DNA of 20,016 bases from positions 11,919-31,934 of the forward strand of contig CAZSTA010000018.1 of NCBI GenBank assembly GCA_964609495.1. Direction: 5' to 3'. Of this stretch, positions 13,641 to 20,016 are shown one piece after another. The position numbers were made by a program, and so were the translations under genes. The DNA comes from CAZSTA01 sp964609495 [NCBI: uncultured bacterium]. GTDB lineage: Bacteria; CAZSTA01. The notes below the pieces were generated by a model. That model was not told where the DNA came from. It did no database searches and worked only from the letters and a program-made list of their open reading frames with translations. Position 1 is the first letter of the stretch, and every line of letters begins with the position of its first letter.

Positions 13641-16600
13641 TCACTCTATATCCCTATGCCACTCCTGAAGCGATCTAACCTCCATCTCATTATTCTTCAA
13701 CTCCGCTATACCCTTTGTAACCGCCTCCGCGGCAGCTATAGTGGTGCAATAAGGAATACCATAGAGCAGGGCTAACTTTCGCACTTCAGAGGACTCGACA
13801 AAACCATGCTCATCAGGAGTATTTATAACCAGATCGATCCTCCTATTTCTAATATGATCAAGCACTACTTCGCCCTGACTTCGAGATATAGAGTCTACTG
13901 GAATTCCCCTATCATTTAAGACCTTCGCTGTCCCCTCCATCGCCATCAACTTGAAATTTAATTCGGCTAGTTCCCTCGAGATAGAAACTATAGCTCTCCG
14001 ATCTTCATCTCTCACACTTATAAATACAGTTCCTTCTTTAAGGGATATATGGTTACCAGCTCCGATCTGGGCTTTCGCAAAGGCCATCCCGAACCTCTCA
14101 TCTATTCCCATCACCTCGCCAGTCGATCTCATCTCTGGCCCAAGAAGGGTATCAACTCCAAAGAATTTAACAAAGGGCAGAACAACCTCCTTCACCGAGG
14201 AATGAGTCACTTCCCGCTCCTTCGTAACCCCAAGCTCCTTTAAAGTCTTTCCAGCCATAACTCTTGCGGCTATCTTCGCCAGTGGCAGACCAATAGCTTT
14301 GCTAACGAAGGGGATAGTTCGGGAAGCGCGAGGGTTCACCTCTAATACATATACCCTCCCATTTTGGATAGCATACTGGACATTCATCAGCCCTACTACC
14401 TCAAGCCTCTTAGCTAAAGCATAGGTATAATTCCTTATCACATCTTGCATCTCCTTGTTTATTTCCCTAGGAGGAAGGACACAGGCGCTGTCTCCAGAGT
14501 GGACCCCCGCCTGCTCGATATGTTGCATAATACCGCCTATAACCACTCTCTCCCCATCGGCTACCGCATCCACATCGATCTCGATCGCATCACTCAAGAA
14601 CTTATCTATCAGAACTGGATGTTCAGGAGAGGCTTCGACCGCATAGCCCATATACTTCTTCAAGGACTCTTCGTTATATACGATCTCCATCGCCCGCCCC
14701 CCTAGGACATAGGAAGGCCTGACTAAAACCGGATAGCCGATCTTCTTCGCTTTATCCAATGCCTCCTCAACCGACCTCGCGGTATCACTAGCGGGCTGAG
14801 GTATCCCCAATTCCTCAAGCAAGATTCGGAATCGTTCTCTATCCTCCGCAATGTCGATGCTCTCCGGAGAAGTTCCAATGATGGGGACTCCTGCTCTCTC
14901 CAAGGGGATCGCTAGCTTGAGGGGAGTCTGACCCCCGAATTGAACGATCACTCCGTCGGGCTTCTCCCTATCCACGATGTTCATAACATCCTCAAAGGTG
15001 AGAGGCTCGAAGTAAAGACGATCGGAGGTGTCATAATCAGTGGATACCGTCTCTGGATTACAGTTGACCATAATCGTCTCATATCCATCCTCCCTCAGGG
15101 CAAGGGAGGCGTGAACACAACAGTAATCGAACTCTATTCCCTGGCCTATCCTATTAGGACCGCTTCCCAAGATCATAATCTTCTTTTTCGTTGAGGGTTT
15201 GACTTCGTCCTCCGATTCATAAGTGGAATAGTAATATGGAGTATAAGCCTCGAACTCCGCGGCGCAGGTATCGACAGTCTTAAAGGTAGCCTCGATTCCC
15301 GCTTCCTTCCGTAACCTTCGGACTTCGGTCTCCTTAAGACCTAATAGTTCCCCTAAACGAATATCGGAGAATCCATAACGCTTGGCTTCATTTAACATAT
15401 CCACAAGAGATCTCGTCCCCTCTCCCTCTCCTATAAGGGAGAAAGTTCCCCTAAACCTTCTTATCTCATCTTCCTTCTCGACTATCTGCCAGATGTTATA
15501 TAGGAACCATCTATCTATCTTAGTCAAATTGTATATCTCATTTATTGATAGGCCCGATTTGAAAGCTGAGGCGATGTAGAAGACTCGTTCCCAATTGGGA
15601 ACTCTAAGTTTCTCTTGTATCTCATCTTTTGATATCTCCAGCTTGTTATCTTGGACAACGCTATATCTATCTATCTCCAGAGAGCGAATTGACTTCTGTA
15701 GTGCCTCTTTAAACGTTCTGCCGATCGCCATCACTTCCCCCACCGATTTCATCTGGGTAGTCAGAGTTTGATCCGCCTGAGGAAACTTCTCGAATGCCCA
15801 ACGGGGGAATTTGACAACTACATAATCTATAGTTGGCTCGAAGGAGGCTGGCGTTTCCTTAGTTATATCATTGGGGATCTCATCCAGAGTATAGCCCACC
15901 GCGAGCTTAGCGGCGATCTTAGCTATAGGGAATCCCGTGGCTTTGGAGGCTAGGGCTGAGCTACGAGATACCCGAGGATTCATCTCGATCACCACTAAGC
16001 GACCATCATCGGGATGAACTGCGAATTGGATATTCGATCCGCCAGTCTCCACCCCGATCTCCCTGATGATCGCTATCGCCGCATCACGCATTCGCTGATA
16101 TTCCTTATCAGTGAGGGTTTGAGCAGGAGCGACGGTGACGCTATCCCCGGTGTGAATTCCCATCGGATCGAAGTTCTCGATAGAGCATATTATTACTACG
16201 TTATCAGCGAGGTCGCGCATCACCTCCAATTCATATTCCTTCCAGCCGATCACCGATTCCTCGATGAGTATCTCGTGAATAGGGCTCACACTTAATCCCC
16301 ACTGAGCGAATTGCTCGAACTGATCCTTATTATAAGCGATATTACCCCCCGTTCCCCCCAGGGTGAAGGAAGGACGTATGATCGCAGGATATCCGATATC
16401 TTCAATTATTTCCACAGCCTGATCGAAATTATAAGCGAATCCACCCTTGGGGAGATCGAGACCGATCTTCTCCATCGCCAATTTAAATTTTTCCCTATCC
16501 TCAGCTTTTTGGATGGCTTCCAACTTAGCTCCGATCAGCTCCACTCCATATCTATCCAATGCTCCACTCTCTGCTAAAGCAACCGCAGTGTTCAACCCCG

Positions 16601-16880
16601 TCTGGCCTCCCAGAGTCGGCAATAGGACATCAGGTCTTTCTCTAGCGATGATCTTCTCCACCACGTCGGGAGTGATAGGCTCGATGTAGGTCCTATCCGC
16701 TACCTGAGGATCGGTCATAATGGTAGCAGGATTGCTGTTCACCAACACAATATTAAAGCCCTCCTCCCTGAGGGCTTTGCACGCCTGAGTCCCAGAATAG
16801 TCAAATTCACAAGCCTGACCGATTATTATCGGTCCAGAGCTTATTATCAAGATCTTTTTGATATCTTCTCGCCTTGGCAT
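13641..16880 (-). CDS. carB: Carbamoyl-phosphate synthase large subunit
   Basis: It makes carbamoyl phosphate from bicarbonate, glutamine-derived ammonia and two ATP, feeding arginine and pyrimidine synthesis. The 1079 residues hold the usual four parts: a first ATP-grasp half (about 1-400; [27 protein letters not shown]), an oligomerisation region (about 400-550; [20 protein letters not shown]), a second ATP-grasp half (about 560-930; [29 protein letters not shown]) and a C-terminal MGS-like allosteric domain (NTPDEHGF). The start ATG at 16878-16880 has AAGGTGAT upstream. Around residues 475-490 there is an unusual [16 protein letters not shown] stretch, about 9-12 residues longer than I recall for this region of E. 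coli or Thermotoga CarB, encoded by a palindrome (15417-15449). The glutaminase gene carA is not in the window; a restriction-modification gene ends 28 bases upstream. Confidence 0.97.
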   Translation of the reverse strand: MPRREDIKKILIISSGPIIIGQACEFDYSGTQACKALREEGFNIVLVNSNPATIMTDPQVADRTYIEPITPDVVEKIIARERPDVLLPTLGGQTGLNTAVALAESGALDRYGVELIGAKLEAIQKAEDREKFKLAMEKIGLDLPKGGFAYNFDQAVEIIEDIGYPAIIRPSFTLGGTGGNIAYNKDQFEQFAQWGLSVSPIHEILIEESVIGWKEYELEVMRDLADNVVIICSIENFDPMGIHTGDSVTVAPAQTLTDKEYQRMRDAAIAIIREIGVETGGSNIQFAVHPDDGRLVVIEMNPRVSRSSALASKATGFPIAKIAAKLAVGYTLDEIPNDITKETPASFEPTIDYVVVKFPRWAFEKFPQADQTLTTQMKSVGEVMAIGRTFKEALQKSIRSLEIDRYSVVQDNKLEISKDEIQEKLRVPNWERVFYIASAFKSGLSINEIYNLTKIDRWFLYNIWQIVEKEDEIRRFRGTFSLIGEGEGTRSLVDMLNEAKRYGFSDIRLGELLGLKETEVRRLRKEAGIEATFKTVDTCAAEFEAYTPYYYSTYESEDEVKPSTKKKIMILGSGPNRIGQGIEFDYCCVHASLALREDGYETIMVNCNPETVSTDYDTSDRLYFEPLTFEDVMNIVDREKPDGVIVQFGGQTPLKLAIPLERAGVPIIGTSPESIDIAEDRERFRILLEELGIPQPASDTARSVEEALDKAKKIGYPVLVRPSYVLGGRAMEIVYNEESLKKYMGYAVEASPEHPVLIDKFLSDAIEIDVDAVADGERVVIGGIMQHIEQAGVHSGDSACVLPPREINKEMQDVIRNYTYALAKRLEVVGLMNVQYAIQNGRVYVLEVNPRASRTIPFVSKAIGLPLAKIAARVMAGKTLKELGVTKEREVTHSSVKEVVLPFVKFFGVDTLLGPEMRSTGEVMGIDERFGMAFAKAQIGAGNHISLKEGTVFISVRDEDRRAIVSISRELAELNFKLMAMEGTAKVLNDRGIPVDSISRSQGEVVLDHIRNRRIDLVINTPDEHGFVESSEVRKLALLYGIPYCTTIAAAEAVTKGIAELKNNEMEVRSLQEWHRDIE
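15417..15449. repeat. Palindromic insert-like sequence inside carB
   Basis: Within the carB reading frame, TCTCCCT (15421-15427) and AGGGAGA (15436-15442) form a 7-base stem with an 8-base loop, flanked by CCCC at one side and TTCCCC at the other. On the minus strand it shares the 13-base word GGGAGAGGGGACG with the MITE-like element (plus strand, ending near 13150). It encodes the glycine/glutamate-rich SLIGEGEGT loop. It resembles in-frame palindromic elements known from Rickettsia genes. The frame stays open and the gene looks functional. Confidence 0.5.
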
Positions 16881-16908
16881 ATATCACCTTCCCCAATAAA
16901 ATCGAGTT

Positions 16909-19900
16909 TTATTTATTCTGTAGGGATTCTTCAATGAGTCTGATCTCCTCATCAGTTAGATTATAGAGCTTATAGACAAGTTGATCAATCTTGTCATCGG
17001 TAGTTTTGATTAATCTCCTTAGCAAATCCTTCTCATGTCCAGTCTGAGCTTGTTGCAGTCTCTTATTGAGATCGAGCATTTGATCTACAAGGGATACTAG
17101 ATCATCATGCATTTTCTTTTCAATGGGGTTAGAGAAGTCGATTGTGCGAATGGGAATCCTTGCAATCTCGTTTTTGGCATAAGAGTACATTCCTTTGCTC
17201 TTTAATTTCCCTATACCTTTGATAAACCTAAAAGTTAATAGTTTTGAATTTAGCAATCCAAGAACATATTTTATATTAATTTGTTTATCCCTTTTCTCAA
17301 ATATAGCGTATGTATCCGTAGAACCTATATATTCTGCTTTCTCATCAAGAGCAAACTTGTTTTTATCAGCAATAATTGGCGACATTATCTTGGGCATATG
17401 ATACATATCTTTATGCAAAGGAAAAGTATACTTGTACCACTCACAATCTCCTCTCTTATATGCAGCTCTATTTCTCAATTCATCTCTATTCCTCAATAGG
17501 TAATTTGCAATATTGGAAGGACAACCTTTGAAGTCGTTTAAATCCTCAATGTAGATCATATATTCTCCAGAGGGAACTATAGAATATCTATCGATACTCG
17601 AATTTACAGCTCTAGGTTTTAGATATTCCCTCTCCAACTTTAAATTGTTTACATCCTGCTCATATTTTCTACCAAATATCTCGTTTCTTCCTGTTTCCAT
17701 TCCTTTCCCAATTATAGCTATTTCTTCTAATTGGTTACTCTGTCTATCGATTTTTTCAAATATCTTTTGAATTTGCTCATCAACAAAATTCCAAGCATCT
17801 TCACTTAACTTATTTTGAGGATAATAAAATACCTCAACAATTTCAGATTTATTTTCTAACTTTTCCTCCATATTATCTATTATTAAACTTCCTTCTATAT
17901 TATCATCTAGGGCTTTTATAACTCCGATCATATTATTTTCCCTTCTATTAGGATCAATTTCCTTAACCAGTGATATTATAGCCGTAGATATACCTACTCC
18001 CTTAAAGATTATAACTCCTCTGAAGTCGATAATTTCTGATATCCTCGAGTTATTCAATATAAAACTTCGGAGTTTTTTAGCTTTTGCTGATTCTAGGAAT
18101 GCTCTAGAAATGATAAAACTTAACTTATTTCTGGAAAGTTCTAATCCTCTAGCTATAAAGTAAAATAGAATATCTGTCTTATCCATCCAAATAACTGGAA
18201 AACTCTTTTTAATAAATAAACCCTCTATAGACTTTTTCCCCCAAACCTGATCAATATTTAGATATGGCGGATTCCCAATTACCACATCAAATCCACCTCT
18301 ATCCATAATCTCCTTGAACTCCCTTTCCCAATCAAATGGATTGATCCTCCTTAACTCCTCTGGCATTCCGAATAGTTCCCTATTGTCCTCCAGAATATCA
18401 GATCCGATCAAGCTATTCCCACACTTGATATTACCCTCTAACCTCGGCAGGATGTCTCTCATACTAGACTTGAAATCCACACCCTCCAGCATCTTCAAGT
18501 ATAAACTCATCTGAGTGACCTCTACCGCCTGAGGATCGATATCCGTTCCATAGATGTTATCCAAGAGAATTTGTGCCTTATACTCGACTTGTAACCTGAT
18601 ATTACTATCCCTATCCCGATAGAGAGTATTATGATTAAAGAGATTCCTCTCCTCGATCTTGTCCTGATGCTCCTCATAATACTTAATATGATGGTCTAAG
18701 AGCTTCTGATAAGCAGAGATCAGGAATGACCCCGATCCACAAGCAGGGTCTAGGATTTTGATATCCCTGATCTCCTCGGGGGTCTTTCCCTCGATAACCT
18801 TACCTACTGTATTCTCCACAATATAATCCACGATATATTGAGGGGTATAATAGATACCTCCCGCCTTCCTAACCTCTGGCTTATCCTCGACCTTAGCGCG
18901 ATGAGCAGGAGTCAGTCTGATAGTCTTGCCTAAGAATCGCTCATAAATACTACCTAAGATCTCCACTCCTACCACATTGAACACATAAGGAGTCTTATCA
19001 GCTAACTGATACATAATCGGTCTTAGTGTATTATCATCGACCTTTATCTCATCACATATATCCCTCTTGAATAATCCACCGTTATAGATCGCATTAAACC
19101 TCTGAAGCTCCTCCTGTAAATAATCGATCAGAGATCTAGTCTTACCCTCCTCATTCCACCTCCTCAATATATCCGATAATATATCATCCTTCTCGATCTC
19201 CCTATCTATGCAGGCCCTCATAAAGATGAGCTTATCCAATAACTTCTGCACCGCGGTATTTAGAGCCTCTAAGGATAGACCTTTATTCCTTAGAGCTATA
19301 TTACGAGCAAGCTTCTCCCTCCACACTGATAGATCATCCAGAATCGTCTCATCAACAGGAATCCTCTCCTTCTCGATCTTCTTCCCCTTTATATAACACT
19401 TATTCAAGCTACCAGCAGCGACATTATTACGTTCAAAGGTCTCCCATAGCAGATCGAACTTATCAATATACTCCTTATAGCTTAGATCGAATATCGCTCC
19501 AATATCGGGTTTCTTAGGATTAGGTCTGATCGTTCCATCGAAAAAGCGAAGCTCCTCGAAGTCAGTTAAGATAGCGAAATCCACCCTGTTCCTTGTTCCA
19601 GATTGGGTAGAGTAGGCATATCTCACCGCTTGGTTTATATAATCGCTCTTTATATTCAGATCGTATCTCGGATGTTTTGCCTCTAAGAAGAACACAGGTT
19701 TTCGGTCGATATAGAAGGTATAATCGGGCTTTCTTATAGCTTCTCTTCCTCTAAAGGTCTCTTGCGCCAGAACCTCTCTATCCGATCCAGTAAAGCGATC
19801 CGTATAGACATCCCAATTCAGAGCATAGAAAAGCTTATCGATGAACTCCCGACATATCTGCTCTTCGTTATATCGCGTGGGGTCTTTATACATACCGATA

Positions 19901-19977
19901 TTTTGATGGAATTTTTTAACTAAATTTTCAGTTATCTCCAGAGCTTGATCTTTAGTATGAAAAGTATATCTAGGCAT
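16909..19977 (-). CDS. Single-chain type IIG-like restriction-modification enzyme (Eco57I-family methylase)
   Basis: One 1022-residue chain carries nuclease, adenine methyltransferase and specificity parts. The N-terminal nuclease has KPDYTFYI (D85) followed by FFLEAKHP (E99-x-K101), a PD-(D/E)XK site. A helical connector follows. The methyltransferase has motif I ILDPACGSGSFLIS near residue 410 and the N6-adenine motif IV VVIGNPPYLN near 567. The C-terminal third (about 700-960) is the target-recognition region, ending in NEIARIPIRTIDF and a long helical tail (MLDLNKRLQQAQTGHEKDL). The start ATG at 19975-19977 has GGAG seven bases upstream. It would cut and methylate asymmetric adenine-containing sites. 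The target-recognition part is much more AT-rich (22-32 % GC in sampled lines) than the nuclease/methylase part (38-53 %), suggesting a swapped specificity module. It precedes carB on the same strand, where carA might be expected. Confidence 0.92.
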   Translation of the reverse strand: MPRYTFHTKDQALEITENLVKKFHQNIGMYKDPTRYNEEQICREFIDKLFYALNWDVYTDRFTGSDREVLAQETFRGREAIRKPDYTFYIDRKPVFFLEAKHPRYDLNIKSDYINQAVRYAYSTQSGTRNRVDFAILTDFEELRFFDGTIRPNPKKPDIGAIFDLSYKEYIDKFDLLWETFERNNVAAGSLNKCYIKGKKIEKERIPVDETILDDLSVWREKLARNIALRNKGLSLEALNTAVQKLLDKLIFMRACIDREIEKDDILSDILRRWNEEGKTRSLIDYLQEELQRFNAIYNGGLFKRDICDEIKVDDNTLRPIMYQLADKTPYVFNVVGVEILGSIYERFLGKTIRLTPAHRAKVEDKPEVRKAGGIYYTPQYIVDYIVENTVGKVIEGKTPEEIRDIKILDPACGSGSFLISAYQKLLDHHIKYYEEHQDKIEERNLFNHNTLYRDRDSNIRLQVEYKAQILLDNIYGTDIDPQAVEVTQMSLYLKMLEGVDFKSSMRDILPRLEGNIKCGNSLIGSDILEDNRELFGMPEELRRINPFDWEREFKEIMDRGGFDVVIGNPPYLNIDQVWGKKSIEGLFIKKSFPVIWMDKTDILFYFIARGLELSRNKLSFIISRAFLESAKAKKLRSFILNNSRISEIIDFRGVIIFKGVGISTAIISLVKEIDPNRRENNMIGVIKALDDNIEGSLIIDNMEEKLENKSEIVEVFYYPQNKLSEDAWNFVDEQIQKIFEKIDRQSNQLEEIAIIGKGMETGRNEIFGRKYEQDVNNLKLEREYLKPRAVNSSIDRYSIVPSGEYMIYIEDLNDFKGCPSNIANYLLRNRDELRNRAAYKRGDCEWYKYTFPLHKDMYHMPKIMSPIIADKNKFALDEKAEYIGSTDTYAIFEKRDKQINIKYVLGLLNSKLLTFRFIKGIGKLKSKGMYSYAKNEIARIPIRTIDFSNPIEKKMHDDLVSLVDQMLDLNKRLQQAQTGHEKDLLRRLIKTTDDKIDQLVYKLYNLTDEEIRLIEESLQNK

Positions 19978-20016
19978 ATTACATCTCCATTTTATCTCAA
20001 GTTTGACGGTATCGTT

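Overview
The window reads as a piece of an anaerobic, CO2-fixing or acetogenic bacterial chromosome. Every well-supported gene lies on the minus strand, so transcription runs from right to left. The diagnostic block is the Wood-Ljungdahl acetyl-CoA synthase cluster: acsB (full bacterial length with the N-terminal domain, which argues against an archaeal source), acsC, the corrinoid reductive activator gene acsV, and cooC. AUA and AGA/AGG codons are common and Shine-Dalgarno sequences are clear. I cannot name the lineage from this sequence alone.

Layout from right to left: (i) 16909-19977, a single-chain type IIG-like restriction-modification enzyme; (ii) 11541-16880, arginine/pyrimidine genes carB and argH, with an antitoxin-like small gene and a MITE-like inverted repeat between them, and a short palindromic insert inside carB; (iii) 9242-11419, acsB behind a good sigma70-type promoter with an extended -10; (iv) 4079-9036, a compact run of defence-like genes, mostly AT-rich: a DNA methyltransferase, two small unknown genes, an OLD/RecF-like AAA ATPase, a small putative PD-(D/E)XK protein and a nucleotidyltransferase-HEPN fusion; (v) 1-3995, acsC, acsV and cooC, the last cut by the window edge.

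The most striking feature is that block (iv) sits inside what is normally a continuous acs operon. As I recall it, Moorella and Carboxydothermus have the order acsA-acsB-acsC-acsV-cooC-acsD-acsE. Here acsB is separated from acsC by about 5 kb of defence-type genes, and argH, not acsA, precedes acsB. acsC is bracketed by two direct copies of a 42-base hairpin repeat, one of which lies at the junction with the defence block.

How the genes could work together: AcsB assembles acetyl-CoA from CO, CoA and a methyl group delivered by the corrinoid Fe-S protein, of which AcsC is the large subunit. AcsV reactivates oxidised cobalamin on that protein, and CooC helps insert nickel into CODH or ACS. The defence block is transcriptionally aligned with the acs genes and may depend on their promoter. 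Its six genes are spaced 2 to 28 bases apart, so they look like one transcription unit. The ATPase/nuclease pair is the best candidate for a poorly described system.

No stretch longer than 300 bases lacks a gene. The longest gaps are 9012-9241 (hairpin and a doubtful micro-ORF), 13023-13297 (MITE-like repeat) and 2475-2651 (two hairpins). I saw no tRNA, rRNA, CRISPR array, transposase or integrase gene.
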